Source: Pelargonium nanum (Eukaryota > Streptophyta > Magnoliopsida > Geraniales > Geraniaceae). From it: DNA of 28,077 nucleotides. The notes below the pieces were generated by a model. The model searched no databases, had not been told where the DNA came from, and worked only from the letters and a program-made list of their open reading frames with translations. Positions 9,792 through 20,983 of this stretch are shown in pieces. The translations under genes were made by a program, and so were the position numbers. The stretch's first letter is position 1. Each line of letters opens with the position of its first letter. The stretch is taken from contig JAYMTF010000947.1 of NCBI GenBank assembly GCA_036897485.1, positions 1 through 28,077 of the forward strand, read 5' to 3'.

Positions 9792-10682
9792 CTGTAAAAT
9801 TTGCAGAGCAAGTAGTATGACACAGGATTCAATCATAGTGTCCTTTATGCTTTTGAAGCATCCAATTTCATAACATTCCATTCCATGTGAAAGGACCTAA
9901 ACTTTAAATGGGCAAGTTGGTGAGTTTGTTATCATTACAAGCTTTATGATATCAACCAAATGATTCTCATCAAGTAAAAATCAAAATTGTAGGAGAAATT
10001 CAGGTTCTCACTCTCAGTGCTTTCACATGTGTGAACACAAGCAAGCATGTAAAGCCAGCCACATTGAATGTTGTTGGGTATTTGATGTAGACCTCTCTTT
10101 GTTTATGTTGCCAAATTTAATCTTGAAAGGAGCTTGCACATGATAACTATTATATCTCCCTCAAAAATCCATATCAGATTCTGTTTTTTATGCTTATACA
10201 ACTCAAATCAGGCCACATAAGAAACCCAAATCCAACCTTTCAACAAATGGGTCCCAAACCAACTACCCACTTTGCTTCATTTCTAATTCTCTATTAACAA
10301 TGTATTAAATGTCACACACAGCTGTATAAATCACAATTTCCTATCATCAATAAATTTGTAAAAGAAACAAACAAAACCCTCTACATACAGAATATCTACT
10401 CTCATTCTTGTGGGGTGCAGCCAAAAATTTCAGTTTCTTGCTCAATCAAAACATGCAGATCTTCAAAATTTGGGTATGGATTTCAGGATTCTTCGGGCTA
10501 TGATTGGATGTCGGAAGATTTTAGGGAAAAAAGAAAGTGGGTTGTAATGAATAGTGAGGAGAATTGATATACAGCCATGCACTTAGCTTTTCCTTCAACT
10601 TTCCACAAACCAAATTGAGTTTTAGTCCATGCTCCAAATGATGACCTTTGGAGGTCACTAGAACTTTGAGCTGAATCCACTT
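9792..10682. other. 3' region of the receptor kinase gene, no other gene
   Basis: About 890 bases lie between element A and the CRK stop codon. The right-hand few hundred bases should be CRK 3' UTR, read on the minus strand. The 60-codon minus-strand frame at 10498-10680 runs directly into the 3' UTR and has no homology I recognise. Nothing else is supported. Confidence 0.5.
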
Positions 10683-13627
10683 TTAGCTCCTTGATGGCCT
10701 ATCGGAACTGTTGATGATACCAAAGGACTCTGACGAACTATAGGATGTCTCAATTCTGGCGTCCGCATACGAACTGTTGATGGTATAAGACCTCAGGGAG
10801 CTGTCTGTTTCTATCATACCTGTTTTCATAAAAGGAGGCTGACTTGGCTTAGGGATCTCACAATGTTTACTGGTTAGCATTCGGACAACTTCTGCCATGG
10901 ATGGCCGTAATGCAGCTGAAGCTTGCGTGCACAATAGCCCAATTTGAAGCACATCTGAAGACTCTTTTACCGGAAAATCAACTCTCAGAGTCGGGTCAAT
11001 GGCTTCAGTCAATGTATTGGACGTGTAATGTCTCCAAACCTGAGGCAAAAGTGAAAAAAATCACATTGTAAAATCACTAATGATAGAACACAAATTTGGG
11101 ACATGTGAATGCAACTGAGGAAAGTTCTGTTATAGATTGATTTGGATCTTACTGTTTGAAGGAGGGAACCAGAGTCCTGAACGAAGACATTATTTTTCCT
11201 ACCGGTTACAATCTCCATGACCAGAACTCCAAAGCTATATACATCTGCTTTTTCTGTAAGTTGTCCCTTAACAAGATACTCGGGAGCCATGTAGCCTCTG
11301 CACCACCAATTGGGATACCAGTTTTAGATGAAATAGATATACTTGTGCTAAGGTAGCATGAAGACCAAATTTATTATCTAGATCAGTTAGACACTCAACA
11401 CTAGCGAATCATATTAATAATTTGGCCTATTATATGATTATTGATGCAAAGGTAATCTAATGGAGACATTGAGTCATACAGTTATTCAGAAGAAGTCATT
11501 GCAACATGAAGTCTAAATATATACAAATACGTCTACATTTGTTTATGGTTATGTGCATTGCCAAATTACCATTACATGTAATGCTTAAACAAACGTGAAG
11601 AAGAGTAAGAAATTGTTCAACTTACAGTGTCCCTGCTATTCCAGTGCTAAGATGACTTTGGTCTGCAGCAAAGCACCGCACGAGTCCAAAGTCAGCAATC
11701 TTTGGGTTTAGGTTTTCATCTATAAGAACATTGCTGCTTTTTATGTCCCTGTGAATTATTCTAATAGCAGAACCACCATGAAGATATGCAAGCCCTTCAG
11801 CAGTTCCGAGTACTATATTGAAACGATGCTTCCACTTCAAAATTTTATGTTTTTGCTCATCTGCAAGCAATGAACAACAAGATTTGGATACTGCAAATTG
11901 TTTGTGGCCTCATTGTTTATCTGGTGATATAAAGAGAGGAAAATTACCGAAAATGAACTGATCGAGGCTCTTGTTCAGTACATACTCATACACCAGGAGA
12001 CTCTCGGGGCCTTCTATGCTACAACCCAAAAGCTTCACAAGGTTCTTGTGTTTGATTCCACTGATTAGGTTTACCTCATTGAAGAACTCATCTACCCATT
12101 GCCTGGTGTTAAAGATCAATCTCTTCACCGCCACAACTTTCCCATCTGGAAGAGTCCCCATATATACAGAACCAGCTCCTCCTTGGCCAATCTTCCTTGA
12201 AGGATTAAAGTAATCCGTTGCCTTCTCCAATGTATCGTATTTGAAACTCAAATTTGACTTGTTAAAAAGGCTTGAAATCCGGCCAAGATTTTTTTGTTCT
12301 AGATCATAACACAATTCAGGAAAAGATATGTTAGAACATTATCAGTAGCCATTGCTGGAGATAATAGCAATGATGGGAAGAAACCAGTACGAACAAATAT
12401 ATATTTGTACCTGATTTCTTCTTCGATAACCTGGCATAGACTGCATAAGCTCCAAAGAATGAAAGCATTAAGAAGGCAGTGCCGCTAAGAACAATTGCTA
12501 CTATGGCTCCTGTTCCGAGAGATCCTGAAAAACATGACACAGAGAGAAATTAGATTTCGGTTCCTACGAGATCACGCAGACAATAACACCTCCCCTTTGT
12601 TTGGTTGCTGAGAAAATTGCAGAGAAAAAGAAAAGTTCCAATATTAAATTCTACATTGCTCATCTCTAACTTTTCCTAGACACAAGAAAATAGCATAATC
12701 CAGAACTAGAACTCACATCCCTAGCTGAATTCACCTTCATCAACACAAACCCCCTAAAAATCAGAACCTCCAACATGACAGAGACCAAACAACACAAACC
12801 AAAAATTCCATGGTTTCCATCACTAATTCCTCCATTTTCTCAGCAGCCAAACACAAAACCAAGAAACAAAACTTACCAGAACGATGATTTGAATCTTGTC
12901 CATCATTATAGAACTTGTGTGTGGAGTACCTGAGATAGCATCCAGCATTCAACCCCCTCCCTTCCGTACTGGGCACGCACCCTCTCACCTCCCGACTCGC
13001 CTTCTCCAAGCAAACCCTACACCCATCGCTGCTCACAGTCTTCCAGCACTGCGCCAGCGCGTACACTCCACCCGCCTCCCCCACCGCGAACCCCCCGGCG
13101 GCCACCGCCGCCTTCGTCACATTACCGATCACAGAGCCCACGCTCCTAACAAACCCCGCCCTCTCGCCGACCGCCACAACCGACGCGCCGCCGGAGGCCG
13201 TGCAATTGACGGTGTCTCTGGCGGAGTCGACGGCCTCGGCGTAGAAGTTGTAGTTGTCGTAGCGGAGGAAGCAGCCGTCGAGGTAGATGTGGGCGTCGGC
13301 GGCGGGGGGGCAGCGGGGGAGCCTGGTGGGCGCGGCGGCGAAGCAGAGCTGGCAGTCCATGGGGGAGAGGTCCTGGTGGCACTGAGCGAGGCCGTAGGTG
13401 GTGTTGACGCGGTAGGTGCCCCAGAGTTTGGCGACGACGAGCTGCAAGATATTTTCCATTTCCTTGACGAAAATGGGGACGAAGTTGGTGCCTGCCGGAG
13501 ATCTGGCGGTGCCGCAGTAGAGCCCAGCCTCGTAGGTTCGAGGATCAGAGACAGCCACTGAAACAGAGCAAGTGAAGAAGAAGAAGAGCCATTTGAGGAA
13601 TCGGTGTTTGGGAGCCGAGAAACGCAT
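10683..13627 (-). CDS. Cysteine-rich receptor-like protein kinase (DUF26 RLK)
   Basis: Minus-strand exons: 13627-12877, 12524-12411, 12298-11948, 11860-11626, 11297-11153, 11039-10683, giving 650 residues. The start is the first ATG in the open frame and precedes a signal peptide (residues 1-26, with [18 protein letters not shown]). The ectodomain has two DUF26/Gnk2 repeats, each with C-x8-C-x2-C: C83/C92/C95 and C194/C203/C206. Exon 2 encodes the transmembrane helix (about 256-279) and the basic stop-transfer RLSKKKS. Kinase domain: glycine loop GQGGAGSV (326-333), K347, E363, HRD 442-444, DFG 462-464, APE 488-490. All catalytic residues are present, so it should be an active RD Ser/Thr kinase. 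The Ala in the glycine loop replaces the usual Phe; the overall sequence looks closest to the CRK2/CRK3 clade. CRKs act at the plasma membrane in stress and immune signalling. Exon 1 is notably GC-rich compared with the rest. Confidence 0.94.
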
Positions 13628-14835
13628 GGAATTTGATTTTGAATGTGTTGGATTCTCCGAAACTCTCTTCCTCTTCCTCTTATTAGGTTGATTCCAAAAT
13701 TGGAAAGTGGAATTGTAGGCCAATTTGCTCACAGATTCTTCAATATTGGATTTTCACTGCAACTATTGTTTCTCTGTTTCCTAAAATTCAGAGGTTTTGG
13801 GATATGAAAATTGAAAGTTGGCATGTGTGAATATAGGCTTTTTTTCTGCATAGTTTTATGGTTCACCTAAGTAGAGCAATAGCTACTACTATTTAGATAT
13901 TAGCCAACCCAAGCAAATATATTGGATAATGGGTAATATATCACCTTATTTGTAATGTGAATCAAAATTCATAAATCACAGATTCATTTATGAATTTGAA
14001 ATTTAGAGCGTATATGTTATTTGGTATATATAAGTTACGTATATATAAATATATGATACGTGTCTTACTATTTTTTTATTTATATTTTTGGTGTGTTAAG
14101 TGTTAATTATAATTAGTATGGTATTATGGTCAATTTGTATAGGCTAGTGACAACTCATCTTGGTATAATTCATGACATAATGAATTTGGTAAACAATCCT
14201 GAAAATTAAAATCACCAATATGATGTACTACAGAATCTATGCAACAAAATATATTATTTTTTGGGAATAATAAGTTTGTAACGCGACATATTTCATCTGT
14301 TATGAAATGAATGTTCTTAGGACTATTATGATTTTGTTAAAGAAATGATTAGTTAGTGTTGTATATTTACTTATACTGTCATGATAATGTATTAAAAGGT
14401 ACTAACAAGCTTTTTATAGGATACTATTGGCAGTTCATGCATAACTAACTTTCTAAAAAAGAAAAATGGGCACTCATTTTGAAACGGAATAGTGTATGAT
14501 ATCGTCACTATCTCATGCATTTTTACTTTAGAACGTCCAATTTATAAGACATACTATGCCCTTGCCAGTTATTGTTTCTCGCACTGTGATAATAAAAAGT
14601 CATAAGCAAATATATAAAAATTAAAAAATTATAACTTATTTGGCAAGGGATGACAATGTGATAACAAATTCAATCAATAACATTCTTAAATTTAAATCAT
14701 TAATTATTTAAATCATATAAATCATAATTAAAATATCCTGTTGTGGAGCCACCACGTATACACAGAGACTCAAAGTCCACATAAGTTGTCTCGAAATTCA
14801 AAATTGGAATTTCATCTTTGCACTGATGATCACCT

Positions 14836-14897
14836 GCCACGTGGCAAGCGCATCTCAACCTACGTATTCCACATTGCACTAAACAAATGCCCACGTG
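14836..14897. promoter_or_regulatory. G-box pair
   Basis: A perfect palindrome GCCACGTGGC (14836-14845) and a second CACGTG core (14892-14897) lie 50 bases apart. Both match the binding core for plant bZIP/bHLH factors (G-box/ABRE). No gene starts nearby. They lie about 1.2 kb upstream of the CRK start and could be distal elements of it, or be neutral. Confidence 0.4.
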
Positions 14898-15433
14898 CGC
14901 TCATCCAGTCTAACCACGCGGTTCCATCGTCAAATTAACACCGATAGATTCAAAATCACCCCAAATTATTCTCAATCTTTCACAAATGGTTATTTTAGAC
15001 ACATGTATGATCCTTATTTAACCCAAGGTGTCCTTCTTCCCTAATGAGACCCCTCCTCCCCAAAGACATTTTTGGCCCTCTCAAGACCAAATTAAACTTT
15101 TATCTCTTTACGTGATCTATGTTTCCAAAGAGGCTTCTTGCTAAATTGCGAGCCTCTCTTTGTTTGACCCAAAATCTCACCTTATGTCGTCAGTGAAGAG
15201 GCTCAAACCTAAAACCTCAAAGAAAAATCAAAACGCTTGAACCGTTTCACATGTGACACATGCATGATTTACTCATTTGCTTAAAAATAAAATAAAAACA
15301 AAATTAGAGAAGATGATCAATTCATTCATGGATTGTCTCTCTCCAATTAGTGAACATGCTGTACTTCAATGGGACCCACCCACCCTATATTGAATTTTCA
15401 AGCATCTACCACTAAAGAGTCGGTCGTTTTAAT

Positions 15434-15443
15434 TCCACGTGGA
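15434..15443. promoter_or_regulatory. Third G-box palindrome
   Basis: TCCACGTGGA is a 10-base perfect palindrome with a CACGTG core, about 590 bases from the pair at 14836-14897. Its role is unknown. Confidence 0.3.
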
Positions 15444-17030
15444 TTCTTCCTGTTATACAAACACATCTGCGCTGTTTGACCAACCAAATCATAAACTAAA
15501 ATTAAAATATGACCTTTTTGTCCAGAAATCACAATAATAATTAATAAATGCTAAACGATTAAGCGCACCAGAAATGTGATAGCAGTAGAAAATGACAAAA
15601 TCTATTTTACAATGACTTTTATTCATCAACTTTTTAGAATAATACAATAGGGGAGGACTTTTGTTTCACGAAGATGAAAACAATATATTCTAAATTAATG
15701 GAGAGATGGAGAGATAATAACTACCCGCAAAGTCTCCAACTGGCTGCTCTCTTTGACTATATATCAAAGAAACCATTTTATTTAGAGTAATTTTATATGC
15801 CATAAATTTCGTACAAAATGATGTGACAAATAAAGAGATGTGATACATCAATTACTTTATTGATGAATTTGTCAAATTATAACACAAATATGTTATCATA
15901 AGAGGGTGGTGTTATCATATATGTCGGGTTTGTTTTCCGTTTAAACTTAATTTTAAACCACAAATTATGAAAAATGTATGTGCCATGTAAGGTACCATGT
16001 CACTTTGTGCATCAAATTTGGTACAAAATTTGGGACATTTGACATTTTATTTATTTATTTGGTCTTGTCCCTTTTTTCTTTTTTAATCCGAAGTTGCTAA
16101 TATGGGGTTAGTTAGTTTTATTGATGATTATATGAGCAATGACATAATTCACCATTATAACAATATTCTAATTACATGAATTGATTGATCTGTGATTCAT
16201 GAAAATCAAGACTAATTTATTTTATAGATTGTTTTTGGTACTGTCATTTGACAAACTGAAAAAATAGTAATAATTAAGGAGAAAATTAAGATGGAGAGTC
16301 AAAATCAAAATTGTATATGCTTTTGTATCAGAATTCAAAGAAAAAGCAATGACTAGAAATAGAAGTTGCATGTAGAGATTGATGAAACACAAGAAGAAGA
16401 AGGTGACTTGTAAAGAAGGTGGTGCTCTAATTTCTTGACTGTTTTGTTTTGGGCTAAAGTTAGTGGCCAATTCAAAAACAACGGCTACTTTACCAGTAGA
16501 CTAGTCCACATTTCATCTCTAAAATTCAGATTGTTCTGAAAATATTTCAACTTGGAATCTACAATATTATTTTCTCTGCTGACCAGACTCACTGTACATA
16601 TATTCTCTCCATCAACAACCTCAGTTTAGGTCTTTTAATTGGTTGTATTTTTATTATTATACCTTTCTTTCCCAAATTATTCAGTCTTGTTTAATGTTCA
16701 TCACCAACTCATAGTTTGGCATGACTATAAGTGTTTTTCTCCTACATTTTCTCTTGTTTGGAATCATTACAATTTTTACAAGATTCTTAATCAACTTAAC
16801 TTTGTCATAGTTTCAAATTATAATTAATACTCTATCTTTTGGCTTCATATAATTTATAACTTAACTTTAGGAAAGAAATGCTATTGATACGTGGTAATTG
16901 AATTTTGATCATGGATCAAAGAGATTGGTGATGGTGATATTGAACAAGTACCAATATTTAATTTCTAGCTGGTCTTTGTGGATGTACTTCACATCTTCAA
17001 ATATTCTTACCATTGTTCAATTTTTTTTAA

Positions 17031-17433
17031 TGTATCACACATCGAAATAATGTGAAGTCTGTTGCCATTATTTTTTATCGGCAAGCGAAATTTCATTCAT
17101 TAATTCGAAAAGAAGAACAAAGTACAAGTAGAATGAGCAATAATTAGCTCCAATGAAAAAAATTAAGAAGTACAAAAATTGAAATCTTTTCTGAATTGAA
17201 AACACCTAAAATGACATGAAAAAAATAGTAATTCCATGAGTCACCCGATGAGGAAGCCTAAAGGTGATGGCTAGAGCATTAGTGGAGAGGCCCAGGGAGC
17301 AAGTGAGAGCAATTGAAAACCGCACATGGACGGAATGACCTACTCCGCCAAGCGATGCTGCCTTAGAGAGAAGTCAGTTGTAACTTGACTTTCACCTATT
17401 AGTTTAAACTTTTAGTTTGGAGTAAATTTAACG
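17031..17433 (+). mobile_element. Interrupted LTR relic with a nested insertion
   Basis: 17031-17067 (TGTATCACACATCGAAATAA, then TGTGAAGTCTGTTGCCA) resembles the LTRs of the TRIM-like element near 5.7-6.0 kb. 17384-17433 (CTTGACTTTCACCTATTAG … AAATTTAAC) resembles the end of such LTRs. Between them lies an insertion of about 300 bases whose left edge is T-rich (TTTTTTATCGGCAAG), as expected for the poly(A) end of a minus-strand retroposon. Imperfect 13-base flanks, 17055-17067 and 17371-17383 (10 of 13 match), may be its target duplication. The source of the inserted sequence is not recognised. Confidence 0.4.
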
Positions 17434-17862
17434 CTTTCTCTTAAATATGATAATTAATTTAACAAGTTACGGTGACAGAGTAGAAAGAACCTCTCCTTTT
17501 TTCATAACTCTTCTATTTCCACTCATCATAAATATTGGAACTCATGATTGAAAAGAATGTGATGTTTAAACTTTGAGTTGTCACCCAAGATATGTCTATT
17601 AAATCTTTGATCTCAAACTTTCATGCATATATTGTGCCTTATGGTTTGTGGACCTAAACTTTTCTAATGTTTCCTCTCCTGGTCTTTCTTTCACACACAG
17701 CTTGGGTATATATTATAGCAAACGCATAAATTATCAGCAATCTTGACTGTTGATTACAATAACATTTAACATGTTGATACATTAATAATATAGCATCATG
17801 ATTCCAAACTAAGAGTAGAGTGGTTTACAATAAGTCTTTTTCTAATAAATTAGATTAATCAC

Positions 17863-18016
17863 ATTAAAATAACTCAAATTCAATCACTCACATTCACATT
17901 ATAGCAACTACTAACTAGACTTGTCACATTCAAATTTCATTAAAATAACTCAAATTCAATTAGTCACATTCACATTAATTAAAACTTTATTAAAATAGCT
18001 TAAATTCAATTAGTTG
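17863..18016 (+). repeat. Irregular tandem repeat, three copies
   Basis: Copies start at 17863, 17939 and 17989. Each opens with ATTAAAATARCTYAAATTCA and is followed in the first two by CACATTCACATTA. The spacing is uneven (76 and 50 bases). This is AT-rich non-coding DNA downstream of the defensin-like gene. Confidence 0.7.
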
Positions 18017-18466
18017 GGCTGGCTGCGTTGTGGTTTGTATAATTTATGTCTACCCTTCGTTTTAATGTGAACATAAAGTTGTCCCTAAAAGCCAAATGTT
18101 ACGTCCAATAACGAATTAAACACATCACTAAAGTGTTGCTTTATTTTATAGTAAAAATAACTACATTTAGTTTAGATCGAGCAAAAAAGTTATTATATCA
18201 AAAACAAAACTATTCGTACCATATTCATTTCAACGCAATCGATTATGATGCATTTTTGGGTATGAATAAATCTTCAAAAGATCAATATCAAGAGAAAATA
18301 ATGATCAAACATTATCTTACTTAATAAGAGCGAATACATTGTCTCATTCCATGAAACCTATACGAACCATAAACTACCCTTTAATTTTTGCTCCAACAAT
18401 CACGACCTTATTTATACACGATCTGTTCTATAGGCTCGTACCTCTGTATTCTTGATTACTAAAACG

Positions 18467-20390
18467 TCAACAATCATGGAAACAGAAACATACATTGCCA
18501 TGGAGACACTCCGCGCGACGAACATGACCACCCGGATACCTTAAATCACATATTTCAGCACAATACGCATTAGTACATTTGTTCTCAACTGTATAGCTGT
18601 CTGGACACACCCTTGCAAGTGAACCTATTCAACACCAAATACACAAGAATATTGTAAGTATATAAAAGTTTCATTGAAACCAGTCAATCAATTAAATTAT
18701 ACACGTATAATTTAGTTCAAATACAAAAGTTTAGAAACTATTTTGGAAAAAAGAGAAGAAAAATAGATTAAACTATTTCAGAGCAAAACACACTATTCCA
18801 AGTTTTTTTTTCACCATATAATACTTTGTTGAAAATGACACATATATTTTTTTTTGATCAGCAAAAAAAATGACACATATACTGGAAAGGAAAATGGTTT
18901 ATCGGGTTAATAACGATGTGTGTTTTCTAATGTAAAGAATCATGATAATTGAAGTTTTATAAAGGGAAAATTATACCTATTCTGAACTTGACACATTTTG
19001 TATCTGAATACCCTAAACTATATTTTTGTTACTTTTTGGATACTCTGAACTTACACTTCATTCCGTCTGTCACATTTAACGGAATATGTTAATAATTAGG
19101 TCATGTGTCCAACAAATGATAAAAAAATTGAAATCCCAAAGTTGCTCTTCACTATCCTTCTTCTTGATCAAGAACAAGTTAATCAATGTTTCACCGGAAA
19201 CATCAAACACTCGCCGGAAACATCAAAGTTTCGCCGGAAAATTCAAAGTATTGCCAAAATTTGCATTTAATTTTCAAAGCATCTGATTTTTGTATTTCAA
19301 TTTTTTCTTTAATGTGCTCATTTGTTAGTTAAATTTGTTATCAATCATCAATTTGGCTTCCAATCACTAACAATTACAACCAAACATCATAAATCAATTC
19401 ACAATTACAACCAACCAATCATATTCTTAACAAAAACCCTGATTTTACAGGTCTAATCTCAAAAATACTACACACAATCATCATGAATTAGATTCACAAT
19501 CATAATTTCAACCAAACAAAAACCCTAACTCACAAGTCTAATTTCAACTAAAGAAAAACTCTTAATCACAAGCTTAATTTCAATCAAATAAGAACTAAAA
19601 TCCGACAATTTTCAGTGGCCACGGTCGTGCTGGTGGTGGTGCTCAAGCTCCATCTGGTCAAGATGGAGCAAATGCGGCAAGGCGATGGATGCCAAATCCG
19701 GTCATGGAAAAGAGATGGAGGAAGGACAATCTGGTCTTTTTTTCCCTTTTAACTGACGGTGAGATAGACAGGATGGAGTGTAGAAAGTTCAGGGCAGCCA
19801 AAAATAACAGTTTAGGGTATCTAGGTGCAAAAAATGTCAAATTCAGAATAGGTACGTGTTATTTCACATTTTATAAATGACCAAAAAGTAGTCCATGATG
19901 ACAAGAAAACTGAATGATATATTAAGATATCACATCTATTATATGAAAAAATAAATGTTATATAAAAAATTAAAGATACAAAAACTTGCAAAAAAATCAC
20001 CGTTAGGTTGCGTTTGGGAACATAGATTTGATTTGAAATTTGTCATTCAAATCTTTGGATTTGTAATGTTATTTAAAGACAAATATAACGTTTAAGAAAT
20101 CATAGAATTCCAAATGACAAGTTAAGAGTAGTTATTTAAGATTTCATGTTTTAAGCATGTTTTGAATGTTATTGTCAAATCCAAATCCAAATTCTTGGAG
20201 TTCTCAAGTATTTCATTTGACTCAAATTCATTATTTCAAATAATGACTTTTTGCAAATTCAATAACATGTTGAACTTTAATCCTATGAGTATATGTACTA
20301 ATCCTCTTCCAAAAAAAAGTGTAGAAACTTACCGAGAGGACTAATGAGAAGAAGCAAGCAGAAAATGGCAGATACAGAGGTTTTGTCCAT
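18467..20390 (-). CDS. Defensin-like secreted cysteine-rich peptide (DEFL)
   Basis: Two minus-strand exons, 20390-20333 and 18624-18467, with donor G|GTAAGT, acceptor GAATAG|GT and matching phase, give 71 residues. Residues 1 to about 23 are a signal peptide (MDKTSVSAIFCLLLLISPLG…SLA). The mature peptide would begin near RVCPDSY and has eight cysteines spaced C-x9-C-x4-C-x3-C-x13-C-x5-C-x1-C-x3-C, ending in the terminal Cys. The CxxxC…CxC pairing is the cysteine-stabilised alpha-beta signature of plant defensins. One intron splitting signal peptide from mature domain is typical. I chose the second in-frame ATG (20390) because a TATAAAAA box at 20447-20440 places transcription start near 20415, downstream of the other ATG (20420). 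Its role, antimicrobial or signalling, is unknown. The 1.7-kb intron is unusually large and carries element B. Confidence 0.82.
18964..19868. mobile_element. Long-TIR Mutator-like element B, within the DEFL intron
   Basis: A 905-base element flanked by perfect 9-base repeats TTTTATAAA (18955-18963 and 19869-19877). The TIRs are long: left ACCTATTCTGAACTTGACA, right reverse complement ACCTATTCTGAATTTGACA, with similarity for more than 100 bases. The interior has CCGGAAA units at a spacing of about 20 bases (19189-19260) and AACCCTAA-type words. The stretch 19165-19260 matches the reverse complement of 9501-9590 in element A, so the two belong to one family. There is no transposase frame. Confidence 0.85.
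19878..20332. other. 5' part of the DEFL intron
   Basis: AT-rich intron sequence. The word GGTTGCGTTTGGG (from about 20006) resembles one terminus of small hAT-type elements, but I could not find a matching inverse end, so no element is called. Confidence 0.4.
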
Positions 20391-20439
20391 GGTGGTAGCA
20401 AGAGGTTGTGATTGATCCATAGAAATTCAAAATCATTCA

Positions 20440-20447
20440 TTTTTATA
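20440..20447 (-). promoter_or_regulatory. TATA box of the DEFL gene
   Basis: Read on the minus strand this is TATAAAAA. It lies 20 bases upstream of the first in-frame ATG (20420) and 50 bases upstream of the second (20390). With transcription starting about 30 bases downstream, only the second ATG would be in the mRNA. Confidence 0.6.
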
Positions 20448-20599
20448 GCCATATTAGCTGATGCTCACAAAAAAAATGACAACTGTAGAATCTTTTTTCA
20501 TAATTACATAACTTAATTTACCATATGATATTTGCCATAATTTGATTGATTTAATTTAAATGACTTTATTACGGTGACAATCTCCTGGTCCTTGTGACA

Positions 20600-20622
20600 G
20601 TGAACCTATTCGACACCAAATA
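20600..20622 (-). pseudogene. Fragment of a second DEFL gene copy
   Basis: This 23-base stretch matches 18619-18641, the intron/exon-2 border of the DEFL gene, with one mismatch. The adjacent bases on the lower-coordinate side (20582-20599) also show weak similarity to the start of exon 2. The cysteine-coding part is not recognisable. It is probably the remnant of a tandem duplication in the same orientation, now lost. Confidence 0.45.
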
Positions 20623-20983
20623 TAATGGTATAAGCATAATTTTTTCAGGTATCCTAATGATAATTGACAATGTAAATTACCAAAATAACCTTCTAATTGG
20701 GATACCAAATGATGAAATCGAGTGTCACCTCAATTATACGAAGAGAATAAACGTGTCACTAGAATACCCCTTAGTGGGTCGTAATGAAAAGTCTACTTAG
20801 ATGAGATTTTTTAAATGCAATACAATTATTAGTTCATTTGAATCTCAACTATATTCATGATTTATGGAGGAAATATTAAAATTTTCACAACATTAGTGGA
20901 GATAAATACAAAATATAGTTGTTTTTCCTCATAAACTTTTCGTTTAATTTTCAAACATAATCTCCTTAACTTGTAATCTAATA

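Larger units (their letters stand above)
13628..17030. other. Gene-poor AT-rich intergenic region
   Basis: The first few hundred bases should hold the CRK promoter and 5' leader. Beyond that I find no coding exon on either strand. The stretch 14,740-15,480 is less AT-rich and holds several G-boxes. The 82-codon minus-strand frame at 16222-16470 begins with TTG, not ATG, and is low-complexity hydrophobic sequence. Confidence 0.5.

Noticed and set aside
12896..13561. 221-codon plus-strand frame
   Set aside because: It lies antisense to GC-rich exon 1 of the receptor kinase. It has no domain, and its Arg/Pro/Gly-rich composition is typical of a shadow frame.
16222..16470. 82-codon hydrophobic minus-strand frame, possible secreted peptide
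   Set aside because: It begins with TTG, is low complexity, and has no conserved peptide motif at its C-terminus.
18624..20420. Longer DEFL precursor starting at ATG 20420
   Set aside because: The TATA box lies only 20 bases upstream of it and the extra residues spoil the signal peptide; the ATG at 20390 fits better.
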